Below, piece by piece: positions 1 to 5,954 of a stretch of 6,093 bases of DNA (positions within the stretch are counted from its first letter, which is position 1; the number at the start of each line of letters is the position of its first letter). The stretch is from Bacillota bacterium. Lineage in GTDB: Bacteria; Bacillota; Clostridia; Christensenellales; SZUA-584. The stretch is from positions 1-6,093 of the forward strand of contig JAEZNC010000098.1 of the NCBI GenBank assembly GCA_023441905.1, read 5' to 3'. The notes below the pieces were generated by a model. It ran no database searches. It saw only the letters and a program-made list of their open reading frames with translations, and had not been told where the DNA came from. A program made the translations under genes and the position numbers.

Positions 1-241
1 GGTGTATGCACACCTTCGCACCCGTATCGGCCGCAAGCTGAGCCACCGCACCGATATGGTCAAAGTGGCCGTGTGTCAGCAATATATGCGTCACCTCTGT
101 AATGCCGTTGTCATCAAGGCGCTCCCTGATGCGCGCATAATCCGCGCCCGGGTCCACCACGAACGCTTTTTGAGACCCTTCTATATATACCACAAACGCG
201 TTGGCCATCAGGTCGCCCACCGCGATTTGAATGACTTTCAT
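1..241 (-). CDS. MBL-fold metallo-hydrolase, glyoxalase II-like (N-terminal part, runs off the window)
   Basis: The first 80 codons of a metallo-beta-lactamase-fold hydrolase are visible; the 3' end lies outside the window. The protein starts MKVIQIAVGDLMANAFVVY, has the early strand 'FVVDPGAD' near residues 27-34, and carries the metal-binding signature HxHxDH in 'LLTHGHFDHIGA' around residues 54-65, which supplies zinc ligands and the catalytic Asp. Short proteins of this type (about 200 aa, GloB/YcbL-like) hydrolyse thioesters such as S-lactoylglutathione or related small molecules in the cytoplasm; the actual substrate cannot be told from this fragment. The ATG at 241-239 is supported by an AGGAGG site 5 bases upstream. 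It lies 9 bases downstream of dtd, so it is very probably the next gene of the recJ-relA-dtd operon, a common neighbour in Clostridia. The family is secure, the exact function is not. Confidence 0.9.
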   Translation of the reverse strand, partial: MKVIQIAVGDLMANAFVVYIEGSQKAFVVDPGADYARIRERLDDNGITEVTHILLTHGHFDHIGAVAQLAADTGAKVCIH

Positions 242-246
242 GTGTT

Positions 247-252
247 CCTCCT
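247..252 (-). promoter_or_regulatory. Shine-Dalgarno of the MBL hydrolase, overlapping the dtd stop codon
   Basis: On the minus strand a perfect AGGAGG lies 5 bases before the ATG at 241-239. Its first bases are shared with the dtd stop codon TAG (253-251). A ribosome finishing dtd would therefore sit on this site, which suggests linked translation of the two genes. It fixes the start of the hydrolase. Confidence 0.85.
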
Positions 253-697
253 AGAATCGTCTCTTGCTGTCCAGCAAAATCGTCACCGGGCCGTCTCCGC
301 TTGAATCCACCTTCATGTCCGCACCGAACTCGCCCGACGCCGTCTGCAGCCCCTCCGCCCGGAAATCTTCGATACACGCTTCATACAGTTTCTTTGCATG
401 CGCCGCATTGGCCGCACCGCCGAAGTCGGGCCGGTTGCCCTTACGCGCATCGCCGAGCAGCGTAAACTGTGACACAACGAGCACACTCGCACCGATATCC
501 TTCACGCTGAGCGACATTTTTCCGTTATCCGGGAAAATGCGCAGATTCACCGTTTTTCGCACGATATAGTCAAGGTCGGGTATTTCGTCGTCCTGCGCCA
601 CGCCGAGCAGCACAAGCAGCCCCTTACCGATTTCGCCCACGACCAAGCCATCCACTGTCACCCGCGCGCCGAGCACACGCTCCACCACCGCCACCAT
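251..697 (-). CDS. dtd: D-aminoacyl-tRNA deacylase (D-Tyr-tRNA deacylase)
   Basis: This 148-aa cytoplasmic enzyme hydrolyses D-amino acids (and glycine wrongly attached to tRNA-Ala) from tRNA, so that they do not enter translation. The length matches the family (about 145-150 aa). Both family signatures are present: SQFTL at residues 76-80, followed by 'GDARKGNRPDF', and GPVT at residues 136-139 near the C-terminus, which contains the Gly-cisPro pair that rejects L-aminoacyl substrates across the dimer interface. The N-terminus MVAVVERV is typical. The ATG at 697-695 starts 3 bases after the relA stop. I see no good Shine-Dalgarno in front of it, so translation probably depends on coupling to relA. 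The relA-dtd pairing is a long-known conserved neighbourhood in Firmicutes. The identification is secure. Confidence 0.96.
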   Translation of the reverse strand: MVAVVERVLGARVTVDGLVVGEIGKGLLVLLGVAQDDEIPDLDYIVRKTVNLRIFPDNGKMSLSVKDIGASVLVVSQFTLLGDARKGNRPDFGGAANAAHAKKLYEACIEDFRAEGLQTASGEFGADMKVDSSGDGPVTILLDSKRRF

Positions 698-700
698 CAG

Positions 701-2863
701 CTATTTGTGAATGCGGTAAACGTCCCGCACACCCGCTATGCTTTTTAATGATTTCGTAATCGCGTCGAGCTGCGATGATTCGGAAATTTCAAAGCCGAAC
801 ACCATATTGGCGACACGGTTTTTGCCCATGCGTGCGTTGACTGACGTGATGGAAAAGCCCATACTGAAAAGCTTGTTGCTCACTTCCGCAATCAGGCCCG
901 TGCGGTCTTCCGCAGTCACCTGAATTTCCACGTTATAGCTCGATTTTTCGCCGGTCGACCAGCTCACTTCAATCATCCGGCCCGATTCAAAATCCTCCGT
1001 CGTGACGTTGGAGCAGTCGCTGCGGTGCACGGATACGCCGCGCCCGCGTGTGATGTACCCCACGATGCTGTCGCCCGGCACCGGATTGCAGCACTTGGCA
1101 AACCTCACGACCATATCGTCATACCCCTTGACGATAATACCACTTGATTCGCCCGTCCGCGCGCTGCGCGTCTGCGTCACAGGTTTTTCAAAGGCAGGCT
1201 TGTTTTCCCGGCGGTATTCCTCAATCAGCTTATGAAGGATCTGCCCTGTCGTGATACCGCCGTACCCGACTGCCGAATAGATATCCTCAGCGCTTTGCAG
1301 CGTGAACTTCTTGTATATATCCTTGAGCCATTCGGATTTGAACAGCGTTTTTAAATCATAACCGCGGCGGCGCGCTTCCTTTTCCAGCATATCGCGGCCT
1401 TTAACGATGTTCTCTTCTTTATATTCTTTCCTGAGCCAGTTCTTGATCTTGCTCTTGGCCTGAGAGGTCTTAACAATTTTCAGCCAGTCCCGCGAGGGGC
1501 CTTTGGACGCTGCAGACGTGATGATCTCCACGATATCGCCAGACTGCATCTTGTAGGTCAGCGGCACAATCTTGCCGTTGATCTTCGCACCTGTGCACTT
1601 GTTGCCGATTTCGCTGTGGATGCCATACGCAAAGTCAAGAGGCGTCGCCCCTTGCGTAAACTCTTTGACATCTCCTTTGGGCGTAAACACATACACTTTA
1701 TCCGAAAAAAAGTCGATCTTGAGCGTTTCCATGAACTCACGCGAATCCTTGGTGTCCGTCTGCCATTCAAGCAATTCGCGCAGCCACACAAGCTTGTTGT
1801 CCATTTCGCTCTGGGACGTGCCTTCCTTGTAGTGCCAGTGCGCCGCGATGCCGTATTCCGCCGTAGAATGCATCTCCTTGGTGCGTATCTGCACCTCGAA
1901 CGGTCGTCCGTCGCGCCCGAGCACCGTGGTATGGATCGACTGATACATGTTCTGTTTGGGCACCGCAATATAATCCTTAAACCGCCCCGGTATCGGCTTC
2001 CATACGGTATGCACCGTCCCGAGCACCGCATAACAGTCGCGCACGGTTTCCACCACAATACGCACGGCAATCAGATCGTACACTTCCTCAAACGCCTTGT
2101 GTTTCTTATGAATCTTCGTGTAGATACTGTAGATATGCTTAGGACGCCCTTCAATTTCGGCGTTCACCTTTATTTTCTTTAAATGCTGCTTGATCTCTTC
2201 AACCACGGCATTGATGTACTCACGGCGTTCCGCGCGTGTATCGGTGAGCTTGGCGGCAATTTCATAGTATGCTTTCTCATCGATATATTTTAAAGCCAGA
2301 TCTTCGAGCTCCCATTTGATCGCGTTGATACCGAGACGGTGTGCGAGCGGTGCGAAAATCTCCAGCGTCTCCTTCGATTTTTCGAGGCGCTTTTCCTCGC
2401 TCTGGTATTTGAGCGTTCTCATGTTGTGCAGTCTGTCGGCCAGCTTCACAAGGATCACGCGGATATCATTCGCCATGGCCAGAAACATCTTTCTCAGATA
2501 TTCCGCCTGATGCTCTTCCTTGGATGAGAAGCTCACCTTGCCGACCTTGGTCACACCGTCCACAATCTGAGCCGTTTCGGCGCCGAATTTCTCTTTGATC
2601 TCCTCCAGCGTCACATCGGTATCTTCCACAATATCGTGAAACAGCCCCGCCACCACTGTGGACATATCGAGCCCTAAGTCCACGAGTATGCCGGCCACTT
2701 CATATGGGTGCATAAAAAAAGGTTCGCCCGACAAACGCATCTGTCCTTGATGTGCATTCTCCGCAAACGCGTAAGCTTTTTCAAAAAAAACCTGATCCTC
2801 TTGTGAGTAGTTTTCTTTAACTTTTTCTATCAGCGATTTTTTGCTTCTGCTTTTATCATCCAT
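701..2863 (-). CDS. relA: Bifunctional (p)ppGpp synthetase/hydrolase of the Rel family
   Basis: A 720-aa long RSH protein that makes (p)ppGpp from ATP and GDP/GTP and also degrades it, the central switch of the stringent response. Domains in order: an HD hydrolase domain (about 25-175) with H52, H76-D77, E80-D81 (HDIVED) and D143 (LADRLHN); a synthetase domain (about 205-380) with GRPKHIYS at 239-246, D263, YQSIHT at 307-312 and EVQIRT at 323-328; TGS (about 388-450); a helical linker; a zinc-finger/conserved-cysteine region with C591-C592, H613 and C617; and a C-terminal ACT domain (about 643-718). Intact HD residues plus the RXKD loop motif (RFKD, 294-297; synthetase-only RelA has EXDD) indicate a bifunctional enzyme, so 'rel' is an equally good symbol. 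The ATG at 2863-2861 overlaps the recJ stop by 8 bases (ATGGATGA) and has GAGG 9 bases upstream, suggesting translational coupling. A minor oddity is PKQN (302-305) where PKPN is usual. Very sure. Confidence 0.97.
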   Translation of the reverse strand: MDDKSRSKKSLIEKVKENYSQEDQVFFEKAYAFAENAHQGQMRLSGEPFFMHPYEVAGILVDLGLDMSTVVAGLFHDIVEDTDVTLEEIKEKFGAETAQIVDGVTKVGKVSFSSKEEHQAEYLRKMFLAMANDIRVILVKLADRLHNMRTLKYQSEEKRLEKSKETLEIFAPLAHRLGINAIKWELEDLALKYIDEKAYYEIAAKLTDTRAERREYINAVVEEIKQHLKKIKVNAEIEGRPKHIYSIYTKIHKKHKAFEEVYDLIAVRIVVETVRDCYAVLGTVHTVWKPIPGRFKDYIAVPKQNMYQSIHTTVLGRDGRPFEVQIRTKEMHSTAEYGIAAHWHYKEGTSQSEMDNKLVWLRELLEWQTDTKDSREFMETLKIDFFSDKVYVFTPKGDVKEFTQGATPLDFAYGIHSEIGNKCTGAKINGKIVPLTYKMQSGDIVEIITSAASKGPSRDWLKIVKTSQAKSKIKNWLRKEYKEENIVKGRDMLEKEARRRGYDLKTLFKSEWLKDIYKKFTLQSAEDIYSAVGYGGITTGQILHKLIEEYRRENKPAFEKPVTQTRSARTGESSGIIVKGYDDMVVRFAKCCNPVPGDSIVGYITRGRGVSVHRSDCSNVTTEDFESGRMIEVSWSTGEKSSYNVEIQVTAEDRTGLIAEVSNKLFSMGFSITSVNARMGKNRVANMVFGFEISESSQLDAITKSLKSIAGVRDVYRIHK

Positions 2864-5198
2864 TCAATAAGTCCTCAAAGTTTGCGAAACAGCGGCTCTG
2901 TCTGAGCTCTTTTCGCGGCTGCCCCTCATTTAATGCCAGTATTCTACCACTTTTGTCGACAGCGAGCAACTGAAGCTCGCTGAGCACGCGCATTGCGAAA
3001 GCGGCCGATTCCAACGGCAGCGACAGCTTGCGCGAAATATCAGCCACCGTGCGCGGCCTTTTGAGCATGGCCGCCAGCGCGCGGTAAACGCCGAGCAGTT
3101 TGTCACGATTAAGAAAAACGCCCGCAGCGTGGCTTCTATAGGCCGTTCGCATCGCTTCATCAAATAAAGCCGTATTCGAATTGGCTCCAACAGAGAGTAC
3201 ACGGGTATGCCCTGCCGCCATCCCGCAGGCGATGCAGTTATCGGGCGAAAACGACTTGTGGTCCCACAATATCAGCCGCCCCTGCTTCATGGCTTCCCGG
3301 ACGGACGCCAAACTCAATACCCGTCTCAGCGCGGGAACCGTCCGCACGCTGACGCATAGCCCAAAGCGGCTTTTCGCAAGCGCCTCTTGAAGCGCGTTCG
3401 TAAACAAAGCTTCACTTTGCATCCCGGGGGTGCCAAACACAGAAACCTCATCCAAAAATCCTTTTGCAAAGCTCTCGGCATTGGCTTCCAGAAAGCTGCG
3501 AATCAGCGCATCGTCCTGATAATAAACGATATCGCGCACAATCAGCTGCGGCCGGTTTGTCATGCTGTCGATACCCGGCTCACACAGAAAATCGGCACGT
3601 CCCGGTCTGAGCGCATGCGTATCCTTATAATAAAACGCCACAGCGTCTATCTTTCTTTTGTTCTGCCCAATAACGAGCTTTAAATGCGGCTGCTCATTTT
3701 TGCCGACAAAGCGCGATGAGAGAACATATCCGCCCAACACCGCCACGGCGGGCTTTTCGTTATTCTGCCCGAAAGGTTCAAGGCGTTTGATATCCTCCAC
3801 CAATTCGCGCGTTATCTCCCCGGCATGCAGCGCCATATCGTACAGCTTCATCCGCACAAAGGCTCTGTCGTCATAATGTGCGCGAATATAATCGCACACA
3901 TCACGCCGCAGACCTTCCAAAACCTTAGGCGCTATGGTGAGCCCGGCTGCCTGAGAATGGCCGCCGAATTTTATGTATCTGTCAGCGAAAACGCTGAGCA
4001 CATCGTAAATGTTGATGCTCTCGATGCTGCGTGCCGAACCCACAAGATTATCTTCGCCGCCGAACAGTACGCAGGGCCGCGTGTATTTTTCCGCAATCTT
4101 GGCCGCGGCAATACCGATGACGCCTGCGTTCCAGCCGCTTTGAGCCAGCAGTATCGCCGGATCGCTGTGATAACCGTTTTCGTCAATCATCGCTTCCGCA
4201 TCGGCCAGAATGTCTTCAACGTCTTTTTTTCTCGCGTCGTTGAGCTCACAGAGACGTTGGGCGCTCAAGCTCAGCGCGGCACCGGGCTTTGTGCTCCTCA
4301 GTATTTCGATCGCCGCTTCGGCCGTATCCATGCGCCCTGCCGCGTTGATACGCGGGCCAAGGCCAAAGCTGATATTGAAGGACGAAGCCTCCTCGAGGTT
4401 GATGCCCGCAGCCTGCGCGAGCGCCGCAACACCGGCGGATGGGCTTTTGCGCATCTTATCGAGCCCCATATAGGCAATCACGCGGTTCTCTCCAAGCAGT
4501 GGCACAATATCCGTGATGGTGCCGATTGCGATGAGGTCGATATAGCGCATCGCCTCGGCCAGCGATGACAGCGCGTGAATCAGCTTAAACGCCACACCGC
4601 ACCCCGCGAGGTTTAAGTCGGGATAAATATTATCCGCTCGTTTCGCGTTGATGATATAAGGCGTATCCGGCAGAATATCGCCGCATTCATGATGATCGGT
4701 AATCACGACATCCATGCCGAGGCTGCGCGCAAGGCGTGTTTCCTCCACATTTGTGATGCCGCAGTCCACGGTGATGATCAGTGAACAGCCGTCACCCGCC
4801 ATTTGCTCCACCACCGCCGTGTTGAGGCCATAGCCCTCTTTATGGCGGTTGGGCGTTAAGATGTTGACGATGGCACCGGCACTTTTTAAATGCAAATAGA
4901 GTGCGCAGCCGCCTGTGGTGCCGTCCGCGTCATAATCGCAGAATACCGTGATCTTCTCGCCCGTTTCAACCGCGTTTTTAATTCTGCGAACGGCTTCTTC
5001 CATATCCGGCAGCAGCAGCGGATCGTGAAACTGTTCCGGACCCGGATGCAAAAAGCGTTTGGCAGCGGCAGGCGTATCGATGCCTCGGCGGCACAGCAAG
5101 GCCGCAACCGGCTCGCATAAGCCTGTCGCCGCCTGAACGGCCGCTATCTTTTCACGTGTGCCTTCGACAAGTGCCGGGCGCTCAAAAAAACTCTGCAA
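2856..5198 (-). CDS. recJ: Single-stranded-DNA-specific 5'-3' exonuclease RecJ
   Basis: A 780-aa RecJ, the 5'-3' single-strand DNA exonuclease used in recombination, fork repair and mismatch repair; it acts in the cytoplasm with Mg or Mn. The DHH domain shows DYDADG at 88-93, VDCG at 144-147, TDHH at 167-170, D230 in GTITD (usually GTVAD) and GPRINAAGRM at 281-290. The DHHA1 region has 'GWNAGVIGIAAAKIAEKY' at 355-372 and GGHSQAAG at 412-419. An OB-fold region follows (about 450-560), then a Firmicutes-type C-terminal extension ending in a possible winged helix (about 700-755). The length fits Firmicutes RecJ (B. subtilis protein about 786 aa) rather than the shorter E. coli protein. The start is taken as TTG (5198-5196) behind AGGA motifs; the only nearby ATG (5217-5215) is in another frame. 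It is the first intact gene of the operon and overlaps relA at its end. The function is secure, the exact start less so. Confidence 0.96.
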   Translation of the reverse strand: MQSFFERPALVEGTREKIAAVQAATGLCEPVAALLCRRGIDTPAAAKRFLHPGPEQFHDPLLLPDMEEAVRRIKNAVETGEKITVFCDYDADGTTGGCALYLHLKSAGAIVNILTPNRHKEGYGLNTAVVEQMAGDGCSLIITVDCGITNVEETRLARSLGMDVVITDHHECGDILPDTPYIINAKRADNIYPDLNLAGCGVAFKLIHALSSLAEAMRYIDLIAIGTITDIVPLLGENRVIAYMGLDKMRKSPSAGVAALAQAAGINLEEASSFNISFGLGPRINAAGRMDTAEAAIEILRSTKPGAALSLSAQRLCELNDARKKDVEDILADAEAMIDENGYHSDPAILLAQSGWNAGVIGIAAAKIAEKYTRPCVLFGGEDNLVGSARSIESINIYDVLSVFADRYIKFGGHSQAAGLTIAPKVLEGLRRDVCDYIRAHYDDRAFVRMKLYDMALHAGEITRELVEDIKRLEPFGQNNEKPAVAVLGGYVLSSRFVGKNEQPHLKLVIGQNKRKIDAVAFYYKDTHALRPGRADFLCEPGIDSMTNRPQLIVRDIVYYQDDALIRSFLEANAESFAKGFLDEVSVFGTPGMQSEALFTNALQEALAKSRFGLCVSVRTVPALRRVLSLASVREAMKQGRLILWDHKSFSPDNCIACGMAAGHTRVLSVGANSNTALFDEAMRTAYRSHAAGVFLNRDKLLGVYRALAAMLKRPRTVADISRKLSLPLESAAFAMRVLSELQLLAVDKSGRILALNEGQPRKELRQSRCFANFEDLLNG

Positions 5199-5205
5199 TG
5201 TGGTT

Positions 5206-5214
5206 TCCTGTCCT
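5206..5214 (-). promoter_or_regulatory. Probable ribosome binding site of recJ (decides a TTG start)
   Basis: The stretch AGGACAGGA lies just upstream of TTG 5198-5196; its second AGGA ends 7 bases before the start codon, a normal spacing. No in-frame ATG or GTG exists between the upstream in-frame TGA and this TTG, so the RBS and TTG together give the most economical start for recJ. Confidence 0.5.
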
Positions 5215-5223
5215 CATGATCCC

Positions 5224-5253
5224 TTAATACTGAAAAGCCTCTCCCTTTGTCAA
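5224..5253 (-). promoter_or_regulatory. Possible recJ promoter overlapping the upstream terminator
   Basis: On the minus strand TTGACA (5253-5248, a perfect -35) is followed after 18 bases by TATTAA (5229-5224, 4 of 6 matches to TATAAT). The start point would fall near 5217, leaving a leader of about 20 bases that holds the recJ ribosome binding site. The -35 lies at the tip of the terminator hairpin that follows the secF relic. A promoter is needed near here if that terminator works, but the weak -10 keeps this a candidate only. Confidence 0.35.
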
Positions 5254-5262
5254 GGAAAGGCT
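5233..5262 (-). terminator. Intrinsic terminator after the secF relic, upstream of recJ
   Basis: Read on the minus strand, AGCCTTTCCTT (5262-5252) pairs with AGGGAGAGGCT (5246-5236) as an 11-bp stem that includes two G-U pairs, with loop GACAA (5251-5247). The U tract is short (TTTT, 5236-5233), so termination may be partial. Read on the plus strand the G-U pairs become C-A mismatches and no T tract follows, so it is directed at minus-strand transcripts. It begins about 20 bases after the TAA at 5285-5283, as expected for the original end of secF. Confidence 0.65.
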
Positions 5263-5263
5263 A

Positions 5264-5743
5264 TTAATCTGTTTTATACAGCTTACGCCTTGGCCTTTGC
5301 TTTGGCTTTAGACTTGGCACTTTTATTAATCCTGCCTTTGTTAACGCATCTACAAGGCCAACCCATATCAAAGCGGCGATGACTATAGAAGGGGCGAAGC
5401 CCGAAATCAGACCAATGACAGGAGATAGTGAAAACTTTCTATCGATGTCACACCGATGATATCCACGGCCAATGCCATGTAATAAACATTAATGTTCTGG
5501 CATGGTTTCCCTAATACTATAATCCGCCATCATGAGTCTTGCCACGGATATAAGGCTGCATTATTTGTAGTTCTCACGGATACGGTCGAAAACGATGATA
5601 TTATCGTTGATGGACTGCCCGACATCGTTTTCTCATATCTTAACCGTTTCCTCCTTGATTTGGATGAACTGCTGTCAGAGCCTTTGCGCTTGTTCCAAGA
5701 GGATGGCGAAGACGCTAACTGCATAGAAACAAGCTGTTTTAAT
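5264..5743 (-). pseudogene. secF: Decayed 3' half of secF (protein-export membrane protein)
   Basis: SecF works with SecD in the membrane, using the proton gradient to help pull exported proteins through SecYEG. Only broken pieces of the C-terminal half remain, all on the minus strand. One frame gives SINDNIIVFDRIRENYK (5614-5564), close to the SecF signature GYSINDTxVVFDRIREN, then hits TAA at 5563-5561. The same frame resumes with 'SIRETMP' (5518-5498). A shifted frame gives 'MALAVDIIGVTSIESF' (5478-5431), and the first frame returns with 'PVIGLISGFAPSIVIA' (5422-5375) and a hydrophobic stretch, matching the last SecF transmembrane segments. Upstream, about 5743-5690 reads like an earlier membrane segment but is interrupted by stops (for example TGA at 5637-5635). 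At least two indels and several stops exclude a working protein. The end is uncertain: one frame stops at 5264, another at 5283 after a Lys/Ala-rich tail. The 5' half of secF, and secD, are not visible. The family call rests on motif recognition alone. Confidence 0.8.
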
Positions 5744-5783
5744 CCTGCCGTTCAGGCAAAAACTTGACAAAAAAACTTATTTC

Positions 5784-5812
5784 ATTATATACGTGAGTAA
5801 AATAATAGTCAA
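5784..5812 (-). promoter_or_regulatory. Near-consensus sigma-A promoter reading into the secF relic
   Basis: On the minus strand TTGACT (5812-5807, 5 of 6 matches to TTGACA) is separated by exactly 17 bases from TATAAT (5789-5784, a perfect -10). Transcription would start near 5777 and run through the secF relic to the hairpin at 5262-5233, or beyond it into recJ if that terminator leaks. The flanks are AT-rich, which raises the chance of fortuitous matches, but both boxes and the ideal spacing together are hard to dismiss. It may be the old promoter of the sec genes, or the present promoter of the recJ operon. Confidence 0.6.
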
Positions 5813-5851
5813 CGAACAAGTCTGAGATAACCCGCTGGTATAAAAAATGTG

Positions 5852-5861
5852 TTGTATACAA
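5852..5861. promoter_or_regulatory. Perfect 10-bp palindrome, possible operator
   Basis: TTGTATACAA is a perfect inverted repeat about 40 bases upstream of the -35 box of the promoter at 5784-5812 and beyond the malic enzyme terminator. Its form resembles half-sites of dimeric regulators, for example some GntR-family operators with a GTATAC core. No regulator gene is present in the window, so the role is only a guess; a chance palindrome in AT-rich intergenic DNA is possible. Confidence 0.25.
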
Positions 5862-5888
5862 ATCTCGCGAAGTATCAACCATCCGGAC

Positions 5889-5921
5889 AAAAAAAGAATC
5901 CGGTAAGATTCTCCCGGATTC
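5889..5921 (-). terminator. Intrinsic terminator of the malic enzyme gene
   Basis: On the minus strand GAATCCGG (5921-5914) pairs with CCGGATTC (5903-5896) as a perfect 8-bp stem with a 10-base loop, followed at once by seven T (5895-5889). It lies about 33 bases after the malic enzyme stop codon, so it ends that transcript and separates it from the recJ operon. On the plus strand no T tract follows the hairpin, so it is one-directional. Confidence 0.9.
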
Positions 5922-5954
5922 CTTAAAAAAGTATGTGATCTTTTGCTGGTTTGG

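Noticed and set aside
1616..2182. 188-codon plus-strand open frame inside relA
   Set aside because: It is antisense to the conserved synthetase domain of Rel, with no family resemblance or start signals.
3825..4568. 247-codon plus-strand open frame
   Set aside because: It lies wholly inside recJ on the opposite strand. RecJ shows all its catalytic motifs here, so this is a shadow frame of GC-rich coding DNA.
5530..5724. 64-codon minus-strand frame with a Ser/Arg/Lys-rich product
   Set aside because: It is a shifted frame of the secF relic; the SecF motif SINDNIIVFDRIREN lies in another frame over the same bases. The low-complexity product and lack of a start signal argue against a gene.
5740..5760. 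Small inverted repeat (TGCC...GGCA) in the leader after the orphan promoter
   Set aside because: The stem is only 4 bp and no T tract follows, so it is too weak to call a terminator or riboswitch element.
5492..5767. 91-codon open frame on the plus strand across the secF relic
   Set aside because: It is antisense to the recognisable SecF pieces, has no clear ribosome binding site, and its product resembles no family I know. The opposite strand explains the sequence better.
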